From: Hippophae tibetana
Lineage: Eukaryota > Streptophyta > Magnoliopsida > Rosales > Elaeagnaceae
Direction: 5' to 3'
NCBI GenBank assembly: GCA_037013495.1
Contig: JAZDXN010000013.1
Location: forward strand, 868,001-932,000
DNA length: 64,000 nt
In this document: positions 1-13,700 of the stretch, piece after piece
Layout of the letters: each line of letters opens with the position of its first letter
Numbering within the stretch: position 1 is the stretch's first letter
The notes under the pieces: generated by a model
What the model saw: only the letters and a program-made list of their open reading frames with translations
Databases searched by the model: none
What the model was told of the DNA's origin: nothing
Program-made: the position numbers and the translations under genes

Positions 1-3000
1 TTCACGCAATTAGTTACTTGTTATTGAAGGGGTTTTCCTCATAACAGTTGGTTCCAAAATAACGAATAGGCTCAATTCAAATGCTACATTTTTTATGAGA
101 GCTCATTAATCTATGCATAATTTAACGATGCAAACTGTCGGAGACACGCTCCTCCGTATTTTCCTTCAATGACAAAGTACGTGATCGGTTAACCACAAAA
201 CATTAAATACTTACATCCACATTGCTTCTAGGTATAATATTTTGTCACTTATGTTTTATCTTACACTTTCTTGCGAACAAGATATATTTTCTCGTCATTG
301 TGGCAGACCTATCTAAACAAAATCATTTTGTAGTTAGACCTATTGATGGAGCATTCTATAACTTGGAACCTGTAGGTTTGATACCTCAATGTACTTAAAT
401 TATGTTTAAACTCATGATTGCATGTCAGAGCGGAGAGGCACGTCGTTGTAGATTCCTAGGTTTAGAAACACCTTATCTTTTTGCACACAACCGTGTTTAA
501 TTTCATCAAGAATAGATTCATCTTCTTCTCGTCCTTGAAACTCACCAAGCCATATAAGAGATGAAAAGGTTGGAAGGCATTAAGCAAGTTTGTTTGGTAA
601 CTTGAGCGTTTTATATTTGGGTTTTTAGGCGATTTCTCTATGTGAAGTTTGAAGTAATCTTTACAAACGGTACTTTCTCTGTACCATTAGTTAAAGAAAT
701 ATCCTCGAAATAAGCTTCACGCAATTAGTTACTTGTTATTGAAGGGGTTTTCCTCATTACAGTTGGTTCCAAAATAATGAAGAGGTCTCAATTCAAATAC
801 TACATTTTTTTATGAGAGCTAATTAATCTATGCATATTTTAACGATGCAAACTGTCGGACACACGCTCCTCCGTATTTTCCTTCAATGACAAAGTACGTG
901 ATTGGTTAACCACCTAACATTAAATACTTACATCCACATTGCTTCTAGGTATAATATTTTGTCACTTATGTTTTATCTTACACTTTCTAGCGAACAAGAT
1001 ATATTTTCTCGTCATTGTGGCAAACCTATCTAAACAAAATCATTTTGTAGTTAGACCTATTGATGGAGCATTCTATAACTTGGAACCTGTAGTTTTGATA
1101 CCTCAATGTACTTAAATTATGTTTAAACTCATGATTGCATGTCAGAGCGGAGAGGCACGTCGTTGTAGATTCCTAGGTTTAGAAACACCTTATCTTTTTG
1201 CACACAACCGTGTTCAATTTCATCAAGAATAGATTCAACTTCTTCTCGTCCTTGAAACTCACCAAGCCATATAAGAGAAGAAAAGGTTGGAATGCATTAA
1301 GCAAGTTTGTTTGGTAACTTGAGCGTTTTATATTTGGGTTTTTAGTCTATTTCTCTTTGGGAAGTTTGAAGTAATCTTTACAAACGGTACTTTCTTTGTA
1401 CCATTAGTAAAAGAAATATCCTCGAAATAAGCTTCAAGCAATTACTTACTTGTTATTGAAGGGGTTTTCCTCATTACAGTTGGTTCCAAAATAACGAAGA
1501 GGTCTCAATTCCAATGCTACATTTTTTTATGAGAGCTAATTAATATATACATAATTTAACGATGCAAATTGTCGGACACACGCTCCTGTGTATCTTCCTT
1601 CAATGACAAAGTACGTGATCGGTTAACCACCAAACATTAAATACTTACGTCCACATTGCTTCTAGGTATAATATTTTTTCACTTATGTTTTATCTTACAC
1701 TTTCTAGCGAACAAGATATATTTGCTCGTCATTGTGGCAAACATATCTAAACAAAATCATTTTGTAGTTAGATATATTGATGGAGCATTCAATAACTTGG
1801 AACCTGTAGTTTTGATACCTCAATGTACTTAAATTATGTTTAAACTCATGATTGCATGTCAGAGCGGAGAGGCACGTCGTTGTATATTCCTTTGTTTAGA
1901 AACACCTTATCTTTTTGCACACAACCGTGTTCAATTTCAATAAGAATAGATTCATCTTCTTCTCGTCCTTGAAACTCACCAAGCCATATAAGAGATGAAA
2001 AGGTTGGAATTCATTAAGCAAGTTTGTTTGGTAACTTGAGCGTTTTATATTTGGGTTTTTAGTCTATTTCTCTTTGTGAAGTTTGAAATAATCTTTACCA
2101 ACGGTACTTTCTTTCTACCATTAGTAAAAGAAATATCCTCAAAATAAGCTTCATGCAATTAGTTACTTGTTATTGAAGGGGTTTTCCTCATTACAGTTGG
2201 TTCCAAAATAACGAATAGGCTCAATTCAAATGCTACATTTTTTATGAGAGCTCATTAATCTATGCATAATTTAACGATACAAACTGTCGGAGACACGCTC
2301 CTCCGTATTTTCCTTCAATGACAAAGTACGTGATCGGTTAACCACAAAACATTAAATACTTACATCCACATTGCTTCTAGGTATAATATTTTGTCACTTA
2401 TGTTTTATCTTACACTTTCTTGCGAACAAGATATATTTTCTCGTCATTGTGGCAGACCTATCTAAACAAAATCATTTTGTAGTTAGACCTATTGATGGAG
2501 CATTCTATAACTTGGAACCTGTAGGTTTGATACCTCAATGTACTTAAATTATGTTTAAACTCATGATTGCATGTCAGAGCGGAGAGGCACGTCGTTGTAT
2601 ATTCCTAGGTTTAGAAACACCTTATCTTTTTGCACACAACCGTGTTTAATTTCATCAAGAATAGATTCATCTTCTTCTCGTCCTTGAAACTCACAAAGCC
2701 ATATAAGAGATGAAAAGGTTGGAAGGCATTAAGCAAGTTTGTTTGGTAACTTGAGCGTTTTATATTTGGGTTTTTAGGCGATTTCTCTATGTGAAGTTTG
2801 AAGTAATCTTTACAAACGGTACTTTCTCTGTACCATTAGTTAAAGAAATATCCTCGAAATAAGCTTCACGCAATTAGTTACTTGTTATTGAAGGGGTTTT
2901 CCTCATTACAGTTGGTTCCAAAATAATGAAGAGGTCTCAATTCAAATACTACATTTTTTTATGAGAGCTAATTAATCTAAGCATATTTTAACGATGCAAA

Positions 3001-6000
3001 CTGTCGGACACACGCTCCTCCGTATTTTCCTTCAATGACAAAGTACGTGATTGGTTAACAACCTAACATTAAATACTTACATCCACATTGCTTCTAGGTA
3101 TAATATTTTGTCACTTATGTTTTATCTTACACTTTCTAGCGAACAAGATATATTTTCTCGTCATTGTGGCAAACCCATGTAAACAAAATCATTTTGTAGT
3201 TAGACCTATTGATGGAGCATTCTATAACTTGGAACCTGTAGTTTTGATACCTCAATGTACTTAAATTATGTTTAAACTCATGATTGCATGTCAGAGCAGA
3301 GAGGCACGTCGTTGTAGATTCCTAGGTTTAGAAACACGTTATCTTTTTGCACACAACCGTGTTCAATTTCATCAAGAATAGATTCATCTTCTTCTCGTCC
3401 TTGAAACTCACCAAGCCATATAAGAGAAGAAAAGGTTGGAATGCATTAAGCAAGTTTGTTTGGTAGCTTGAGCGTTTTATATTTGGGTTTTTAGTCTATT
3501 TCTCTTTGGGAAGTTTGAAGTAATCTTTACAAACGGTACTTTCTTTGTACCATTAGTAAAAGAAATATCCTCGAAATAAGCTTCAAGCAATTACTTACTT
3601 GTTATTGAAGGGGTTTTCCTCATTACAGTTGGTCCCAAAATAACGAAGAGGTCTCAATTCCAATGCTACATTTTTTTATGAGAGCTAATTAATCTATGCA
3701 TAATTTAACGATGGAAACTGTCGGACACACGCTCCTGCGTATCTTCCTTCAATGACAAAGTACGTGATCGGTTAACCACCAAACATTAAATAATTACGTC
3801 CACATTGCTTCTAGGTATAATATTTTGTCACTTATGTTTTATCTTACACTTTCTAGCGAACAAGATATATTTGTTCGTCATTGTGGCAAACCTATCTAAA
3901 AAAAAACATTTTGTAGTTAGACATATTGATGGAGCATTCTATAACTTGGAACCTGTAGTTTTGATACCTCAATGTACTTATATTATGTTTAAACTCATGA
4001 TTGCATGTCAGAGCGGAGAGGCACATCGTTGTATATTCATAGGTTTAGAAACACCTTATCTTTTTGCACACAACCGTGTTCAATTTCATCAAGAATAGAT
4101 TCATCTTCTTCTCGTCCTTGAAACTCACCAAGCCATATAAGAGAAGAAAAGGTTGGAATGCATTAAGCAAGTTTGTTTGGTTACTTGAGCGTTTTATATT
4201 TGGGTTTTTAGTCTATTTCTCTTTGTGAAGTTTGAAGTAATCTTTACAAACGGTACTTTCTTTGTACTATTAGTAAAGGAAATATCCTCGAAATAAGCTT
4301 CAATCAATTAGTTACTTGTTATTGAAGGGGTTTTCCTCATTACAGTTGGTTCCAAAATAACGAATAGGCTCAATTCAAATGCTACATTTTTTTATGAGAG
4401 CTAATTAATATATGCATAATTTAACGATGCAAATTGTCGGACACACGCTCCTGCGTATCTTCCTTCAATGACAAAGTACGTGATCGGTTAACCACCAAAC
4501 ATTAAATACTTACGTCCACATTGCTTCTAGGTATAATATTTTGTCACTTATGTTTTATCTTACACTTTCTAGCGAACAAGATATATTTGCTCGTCATTGT
4601 GGCAAACCTATCTAAACAAAATCATTTTGTAGTTAGACATATTGATGGAGCATTCTATAACTTGCAACCTGTAGTTTTGATACCTCAATGTACTTAAATT
4701 ATGTTAAAACTCATGATTGCATGTCAGAGCGGAGAGGCACGTCGTTGTATATTCCTTTGTTTAGAAACACCTTATCTTTTTGCACACAACCGTGTTCAAT
4801 TTCAATAAGAATAGATTCATCTTCTTCTCGTCCTTGAAACTCACCAAGCCATATAAGAGATGAAAAGGTTGGAATTCATTAAGCAAGTTTGTTTGGTAAC
4901 TTGAGCGTTTTATATTTGGGTTTTTAGTCTATTTCTCTTTGTGAAGTTTGAAGTAATCTTTACAAACGGTACTTTCTTTGTACCATTAGTAAAAGAAATA
5001 TACTCAAAATAAGCTTCAAGCAATTAGTTACTTGTTATTGAAGGGGTTTTCCTCATTACAGTTGGTTCCAAAATAACGAAGCGGTCTCAATTCAAATACT
5101 ACATTTTTTTATGAGAGCTAATTAATCTATGTATAATTTAACGATGCAAACTGTCGGACACACGCAACTGTGTTTCTTCCTTCAATGACGAAGTACGTGA
5201 TCGGTTAACCACCAAACATTAAATACTTACACCCACATTGCTTCTAGGTATAATATTTTGTCACTTATGTTTTATCTTACACTTTCTAGCGAACAAGATA
5301 TATTTTCTCGTCATTGTGGCAAACCTATCTAAACAAAATCATTTTGTAGTTAGACATATTGATGGAGCATTCTATAACTTGGAACCTGTAGTTTTGATAC
5401 CTCAATGTACTTATATTATGTTTAAACTCATGATTGCATGTCAGAGCGGAGAGGCACATCGTTGTATATTCATAGGTTTAGAAACACCTTATCTTTTTGC
5501 ACACAACCGTGTTCAATTTCATCAAGAATAGATTCACCTTCTTCTCGTCCTTGAAACTCACCAAGCCATATAAGAGAAGAAAAGGTTGGAATGCATTAAG
5601 CAAGTTTGTTTGGTTACTTGAGCATTTTATATTTGGGTTTTTAGTCTATTTCTCTTTGTGAAGTTTGAAGTAATCTTTACCAACGGTACTTTCTTTGTAC
5701 CATTAGTAAAAGAAATATCCTCATAATAAGCTTCACGCAATTAGTTACTTGTTATTGAAGGGGTTTTCCTCATTACAGTTGGTTCCAAAATAATGAAGAG
5801 GTCTCAATTCAAATACTACATTTTTTTATGAGAGCTAATTAATCTATGCATATTTTAACGATGCAAACTGTCGGACACACGCTCCTCCGTATTTTCCTTC
5901 AATGACAAAGTACGTGATTGGTTAACCACCTAACATTAAATACTTACATCCACATTGCTTCTAGGTATAATATTTTGTCACTTATGTTTTATCTTACACT

Positions 6001-9000
6001 TTCTAGCGAACAAGATATATTTTCTCGTCATTGTGGCAAACCTATCCAAACAAAATCATTTTGTAGTTAGATATATTGATGGAGCATTCAATAACTTGGA
6101 ACCTGTAGTTTTGATACCTCAATGTACTTAAATTATGTTTAAACTCATGATTTCATGTCAGAGCGGAGAGGCACGTCGTTGTAGATTCCTAGGTTTAGAA
6201 ACACCTTATCTTTTTGCACACAACCGTGTTCAATTTCATCAAGAATAGATTCATCTTCTTCTCGTCCTTGAAACTCACCAAACCATATAAGAGAAGAAAA
6301 GGTTGGAATGCATTAAGCAAGTTTGTTTTTTAACTTGAGCGTTTTATATTTGGGTTTTTAGTCTATTTCTCTTTGGGAAGTTTGAAGTAATCTTTACAAA
6401 CGGTACTTTCTTTGTACCATTAGTAAAAGAAATATCCTCGAAATAAGCTTCAAGCAATTAGTTACTTGTTATTGAAGGGGTTTTCCTCATTACAGTTGGT
6501 TCCAAAATAACGAAGAGGTCTCAATTCCAATGCTACATTTTTTTATGAGAGCTAATTAATCTATGCATAATTTAACGATGGAAACTGTCGGACACACGCT
6601 CCTGCGTATCTTCCTTCAATGACAAAGTACGTGATTGGTTAACAACCAAACATTAAATAATTACGTCCACATTGCTTCTAGGTATAATATTTTGTCACTT
6701 ATGTTTTATCTTACACTTTCTAGCGAACAAGATATATTTGCTCGTCATTGTGGCAAACCTATGTAAACAAAATCATTTTGTAGTTAGACCTATTGATGGA
6801 GCATTCTATAACTTGGAACCTGTAGTTTTGATACCTCAATGTACATAAATTATGTTTAAACTCATGATTGCATGTCAGAGCGGAGAGGCACGTCGTTGTA
6901 TATAGGTTTAGAAACACCTTATCTTTTTGCACACAACCGTGTTCAATTTCATCAAGAATAGATTCATCTTCTTCTCGTCCTTGAAACTCACCAAGCCATA
7001 TAAGAGAAGAAAAGGTTGGAATGCATTAAGCAAGTTTGTTTGGTTACTTGAGCGTTTTATATTTGGGTTTTTAGTCTATTTCTCTTTGGGAAGTTTGAAG
7101 TAATCTTTACAAACGGTACTTTCTTTGTACCATTAGTAAAAGAAATATCCTCGAAATAAGCTTCAAGCAATTACTTACTTGTTATTGAAGGGGTTTTCCT
7201 CATTACAGTTGGTTCCAAAATAACGAATAGGTCTCAATTCCAATGCTACATTTTTTTATGAGAGCTAATTAATCTATGCATAATTTAACGATGGAAACTG
7301 TCGGACACACGCTCCTGCGTATCTTCCTTCAATGACAAAGTACGTGATCGGTTAACCACCAAACATTAAATAATTACGTCCACATTGCTTCTTGGTATAA
7401 TATTTTGTCACTTATGTTTTATCTTACACTTTCTAGCGAACAAGATATATTTTCTCGTCATTGTGGCAAACCTATCTAAACAAAATCATTTTGTAGTTAG
7501 ACATATTGATGGAGCATTCTATAACTTGGAACCTGTAGTTTTGATACCTCAATGTACTTAAATTATGTTTAAACTCATGATTGCATGTCAGAGCGGAGAG
7601 GCACGTCGTTGTATATTCCTAGGTTTAGAAACACCTTATCTTTTTGCACACAACCGTGTTCAATTTCATCAAGAATAGATTCATCTTCTTCTCGTCCTTG
7701 AAACTCACCAAGCCATATAAGAGAAGAAAAGGTTGGAATGCATTAAGCAAGTTTGTTTGGTTACTTGAGCGTTTTATATTTGGGTTTTTAGTCTATTTCT
7801 CTTTGGGAAGTTTGAAGTAATCTTTACAAACGGTACTTTCTTTGTACCATTAGTAAAAGAAATATCCTCGAAATAAGCTTCAAGCAATTACTTACTTGTT
7901 ATTGAAGGGGTTTTCCTCATTACAGTTGGTTCCAAAATAACGAATAGGTCTCAATTCCAATGCTACATTTTTTTATGAGAGCTAATTAATCTATGCATAA
8001 TTTAACGATGGAAACTGTCGGACACACGCTCCTGCGTATCTTCCTTCAATGACAAAGTACGTGATCGGTTAACCACCAAACATTAAATAATTACGTCCAC
8101 ATTGCTTCTTGGTATAATATTTTGTCACTTATGTTTTATCTTACACTTTCTAGCGAACAAGATATATTTTCTCGTCATTGTGGCAAACCTATCTAAACAA
8201 AATCATTTTGTAGTTAGACATATTGATGGAGCATTCTATAACTTGGAACCTGTAGTTTTGATACCTCAATGTACTTAAATTATGTTTAAACTCATGATTG
8301 CATGTCAGAGCGGAGAGGCACGTCGTTGTATATTCCTAGGTTTAGAAACACCTTATCTTTTTGCACACAACCGTGTTCAATTTCATCAAGAATAGATTCA
8401 CCTTCTTCTCGTCCTTGAAACTCACCAAGCCATATAAGAGAAGAAAAGGTTGGAATGCATTAAGCAAGTTTGTTTGGTTACTTGAGCGTTTTATATTTGG
8501 GTTTTTAGTCTATTTCTCTTTGTGAAGTTTGAAGTAATCTTTACCAACGGTACTTTCTTTGTACCATTAGTAAAAGAAATATCCTCATAATAAGCTTCAT
8601 GCAATTAGTTACTTGTTATTGAAGGGGTATTCCTCATTACAGTTGGTTCCAAAATAATGAAGAGGTCTCAATTCAAATACTACATTTTTTTATGAGAGCT
8701 AATTAATCTATGCATATTTTAACGATGCAAACTGTCGGACACACGCTCCTCCGTATTTTCCTTCAATGACAAAGTACGTGATTGGTTAACCACCTAACAT
8801 TAAATACTTACATCCACATTGCTTCTAGGTATAATATTTTGTCACTTATGTTTTATCTTACACTTTCTAGCGAACAAGATATATTTGCTCGTCATTGTGG
8901 CAAACCTATCTAAACAAAATCATTTTGTAGTTAGATATATTGATGGAGCATTCAATAACTTGGAACCTGTAGTTTTGATACCTCAATGTACTTAAATTAT

Positions 9001-10029
9001 GTTTAAACTCATGATTTCATGTCAGAGCGGAGAGGCACGTCGTTGTAGATTCCTAGGTTTAGAAACACCTTATCTTTTTGCACACAACCGTGTTCAATTT
9101 CATCAAGAATAGATTCATCTTCTTCTCGTCCTTGAAACTCACCAAGCCATATAAGAGAAGAAAAGGTTGGAATGCATTAAGCAAGTTTGTTTGGTAACTT
9201 GAGCGTTTTATATTTGGGTTTTTAGTCTATTTCTCTTTGGGAAGTTTGAAGTAATCTTTACAAACGGTACTTTCTTTGTACCATTAGTAAAAGAAATATC
9301 CTCGAAATAAGCTTCAAGCAATTACTTACTTGTTATTGAAGGGGTTTTCCTCATTACAGTTGGTTCCAAAATAACGAAGAGGTCTCAATTCCAATGCTAC
9401 ATTTTTTTATGAGAGCTAATTAATCTATGCATAATTTAACGATGGAAACTGTCGGACACACGCTCCTGCGTATCTTCCTTCAATGACAAAGTACGTGATC
9501 GGTTAACCACCAAACATTAAATAATTACGTCCACATTGCTTCTAGGTATAATATTTTGTCACTTATGTTTTATCTTACACTTTCTAGCGAACAAGATATA
9601 TTTGCTCGTCATTGTGGCAAACCTATAAAAAAAAAATCATTTTGTAGTTAGACATATTGATGGAGCATTCTATAACTTGGAACCTGTAGTTTTGATACCT
9701 CAATGTACTTATATTATGTTTAAACTCATGATTGCATGTTAGAGCAGAGAGGCACGTCGTTGTATATTCATAGGTTTAGAAACACCTTATCTTTTTGCAC
9801 ACAACCGTGTTCAATTTCATCAAGAATAGATTCATCTTCTTCTCGTCCTTGAAACTCACCAAGCCATATAAGAGAAGAAAAGGTTGGAATGCATTAAGCA
9901 AGTTTGTTTGGTTACTTGAGCGTTTTATATTTGGGTTTTTAGTCTATTTCTCTTTGTGAAGTTTGAAGTAATCTTTACAAACGGTACTTTCTTTGTACTA
10001 TTAGTAAAGGAAATATCCTCGAAATAAGC
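1..10029 (+). repeat. Left, more diverged section of the array
   Basis: This section contains monomer variants not seen further right: CAATTCCAATGC monomers, often with GATGGAAACTG (starting at 1433, 3582, 6449, 7162, 7879 and 9313), and the two 715-bp monomers with GAGCTCATTAATC (starting at 1 and 2150). Periodicities overlap. Bases 1 to about 1560 match 2150 to about 3710 at an offset of 2149, three monomers. Bases 3582-6448 match 9313-12179 at an offset of 5731, eight monomers of which one carries a 4-bp deletion. The monomers starting at 7162 and 7879 are nearly identical neighbours. Differences between matched copies are more frequent here (about seven in 717 between the monomers at 716 and 2865) than in the duplications to the right. 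Confidence 0.8.
6449..7161 (+). repeat. Satellite monomer with a private 4-bp deletion (713 bp)
   Basis: Around 6897-6906 the usual GTATATTCCTAGGTTTAG reads GTATATAGGTTTAG, four bases shorter. No other monomer in the window shows this, so it is useful as a single-copy marker within the array. It also explains why the eight-monomer offset across this stretch is 5731. Confidence 0.85.
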
Positions 10030-10745
10030 TTCAATCAATTAGTTACTTGTTATTGAAGGGGTTTTCCTCATTACAGTTGGTTCCAAAATAACGAATAGGC
10101 TCAATTCAAATGCTACATTTTTTTATGAGAGCTAATTAATATATGCATAATTTAACGATGCAAATTGTCGGACACACGCTCCTGCGTATCTTCCTTCAAT
10201 GACAAAGTACGTGATCGGTTAACCACCAAACATTAAATACTTACGTCCACATTGCTTCTAGGTATAATATTTTGTCACTTATGTTTTATCTTACACTTTC
10301 TAGCGAACAAGATATATTTGCTCGTCATTGTGGCAAACCTATCTAAACAAAATCATTTTGTAGTTAGACATATTGATGGAGCATTCTATAACTTGCAACC
10401 TGTAGTTTTGATACCTCAATGTACTTAAATTATGTTTAAACTCATGATTGCATGTCAGAGCGGAGAGGCACGTCGTTGTATATTCCTTTGTTTAGAAACA
10501 CCTTATCTTTTTGCACACAACCGTGTTCAATTTCAATAAGAATAGATTCATCTTCTTCTCGTCCTTGAAACTCACCAAGCCATATAAGAGATGAAAAGGT
10601 TGGAATTCATTAAGCAAGTTTGTTTGGTAACTTGAGCGTTTTATATTTGGGTTTTTAGTCTATTTCTCTTTGTGAAGTTTGAAGTAATCTTTACAAACGG
10701 TACTTTCTTTGTACCATTAGTAAAAGAAATATACTCGAAATAAGC

Positions 10746-13700
10746 TTCAAGCAATTAGTTACTTGTTATTGAAGGGGTTTTCCTCATTACAGTTGGTTCC
10801 AAAATAACGAAGCGGTCTCAATTCAAATACTACATTTTTTTATGAGAGCTAATTAATCTATGTATAATTTAACGATGCAAACTGTCGGACACACGCAACT
10901 GTGTATCTTCCTTCAATGACGAAGTACGTGATCGGTTAACCACCAAACATTAAATACTTACACCCACATTGCTTCTAGGTATAATATTTTGTCACTTATG
11001 TTTTATCTTACACTTTCTAGCGAACAAGATATATTTTCTCGTCATTGTGGCAAACCTATCTAAACAAAATCATTTTGTAGTTAGACATATTGATGGAGCA
11101 TTCTATAACTTGGAACCTGTAGTTTTGATACCTCAATGTACTTAAATTATGTTTAAACTCATGATTGCATGTCAGAGCGGAGAGGCACGTCGTTGTATAT
11201 TCATAGGTTTAGAAACACCTTATCTTTTTGCACACAACCGTGTTCAATTTCATCAAGAATAGATTCACCTTCTTCCCGTCCTTGAAACTCACCAAGCCAT
11301 ATAAGAGAAGAAAAGGTTGGAATGCATTAAGCAAGTTTGTTTGGTTACTTGAGCGTTTTATATTTGGGTTTTTAGTCTATTTCTCTTTGTGAAGTTTGAA
11401 GTAATCTTTACCAACGGTACTTTCTTTGTACCATTAGTAAAAGAAATATCCTCATAATAAGCTTCACGCAATTAGTTACTTGTTATTGAAGGGGTTTTCC
11501 TCATTACAGTTGGTTCCAAAGTAATGAAGAGGTCTCAATTCAAATACTACATTTTTTTATGAGAGCTAATTAATCTATGCATATTTTAACGATGCAAACT
11601 GTCGGACACACGCTCCTCCGTATTTTCCTTCAATGACAAAGTACGTGATTGGTTAACCACCTAACATTAAATACTTACATCCACATTGCTTCTAGGTATA
11701 ATATTTTGTCACTTATGTTTTATCTTACACTTTCTAGCGAACAAGATATATTTTCTCGTCATTGTGGCAAACCTATCTTAACAAAATCATTTTGTAGTTA
11801 GACCTATTGATGGAGCATTCTATAACTTGGAACCTGTAGTTTTGATACCTCAATGTACTTAAATTATGTTTAAACTCATGATTTCATGTCAGAGCGGAGA
11901 GGCACGTCGTTGTAGATTCCTAGGTTTAGAAACACCTTATCTTTTTGCACACAACCGTGTTCAATTTCATCAAGAATAGATTCATCTTCTTCTCGTCCTT
12001 GAAACTCACCTAGCCATATAAGAGAAGAAAATGTTGGAATGCATTAAGCAAGTTTGTTTGGTAACTTGAGCGTTTTATATTTGGGTTTTTAGTCTATTTC
12101 TCTTTGGGAAGTTTGAAGTAATCTTTACAAACGGTACTTTCTCTGTACCATTAGTTAAAGAAATATCCTCGAAATAAGCTTCACGCAATTAGTTACTTGT
12201 TATTGAAGGGGTTTTCCTCATTACAGTTGGTTCCAAAATAATGAAGAGGTCTCAATTCAAATACTACATTTTTTTATGAGAGCTAATTAATCTATGCATA
12301 TTTTAACGATGCAAATTGTCGGACACACGCTCCTCCGTATTTTCCTTCAATGACAAAGTACGTGATTGGTTAACCACCTAACATTAAATACTTACATCCA
12401 CATTGCTTCTAGGTATAATATTTTGTCACTTATGTTTTATCTTACACTTTCTAGCAAACAAGATATATTTTCTCGTCATTGTGGCAAACCTATCTAAACA
12501 AAATCATTTTGTATTTAGACCTATTGATGGAGCATTCTATAACTTGGAACCTGTAGTTTTGATACCTCAATGTACTTAAATTATGTTAAAACTCATGATT
12601 GCATGTCAGAGCGGAGAGGCACGTCGTTGTATATTCCTTTGTTTAGAAACACCTTATCTTTTTGCACACAACCGTGTACAATTTCAATAAGAATAGATTC
12701 ATCTTCTTCTCGTCCTTGAAACTCACCAAGCCATATAAGAGATGAAAAGGTTGGAATTCATTAAGCAAGTTTGTTTGGTAACTTGAGCGTTTTATATTTG
12801 GGTTTTTAGTCTATTTCTCTTTGTGAAGTTTGAAGTAATCTTTACAAATGGTACTTTCTTTGTACCATTAGTAAAAGAAATATACTCGAAATAAGCTTCA
12901 AGCAATTAGTTACTTGTTATTGAAGGGGTTTTCCTCATTACAGTTGGTTCCAAAATAATGAAGAGGTCTCAATTCAAATACAACATTTTTTTATGAGAGC
13001 TAATTAATCTATGCATAATTTAACGATGCAAATTGTCGGACACACGCTCCTGCGTATCTTCCTTCAATGACAAAGTACGTGATCGGTTAACCACCAAACA
13101 TTAAATACTTACGTCCACATTGCTTCTAGGTATAATATTTTTTCACTTATGTTTTATGTTACACTTTCTAGCGAACAAGATATATTTGCTCGTCATTGTG
13201 GCAAACATATCTAAACAAAATCATTTTGTAGTTAGATATATTGATGGAGCATTCAATAACTTGGAACCTGTAGTTTTGATACCTCAATGTACTTAAATTA
13301 TGTTTAAACTCATGATTGCATGTCAGAGCGGAGAGGCACGTCGTTGTATATTCCTTTGTTTAGAAACACCTTATCTTAATGCACACAACCGTGTTCAATT
13401 TCAATAAGAATAGATTCATCTTCTTCTCGTACTTGAAACTCACCAAGCCATATAAGAGATGAAAAGGTTGGAATTCATTAAGCAAGTTTGTTTGGTAACT
13501 TGAGCGTTTTATATTTGGGTTTTTAGTCTATTTCTCTTTGTGAAGTTTGAAGTAATCTTTACAAACGGTACTTTCTTTGTACCATTAGTAAAAGAAATAT
13601 ACTCGAAATAAGCTTCAAGGAATTAGTTACTTGTTATTGAAGGGGTTTTCCTCATTACAGTTGGTTCCAAAATAACGAAGAGGTCTCAATTCAAATACTA

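Noticed and set aside
3805-4098. 97-codon open frame on the + strand, repeated at 5238-5531
   Set aside because: It lies wholly inside the satellite monomer, exists only because one stop mutated in two copies, has no recognisable domain, and lacks conservation in the other monomers. Not annotated as a gene.
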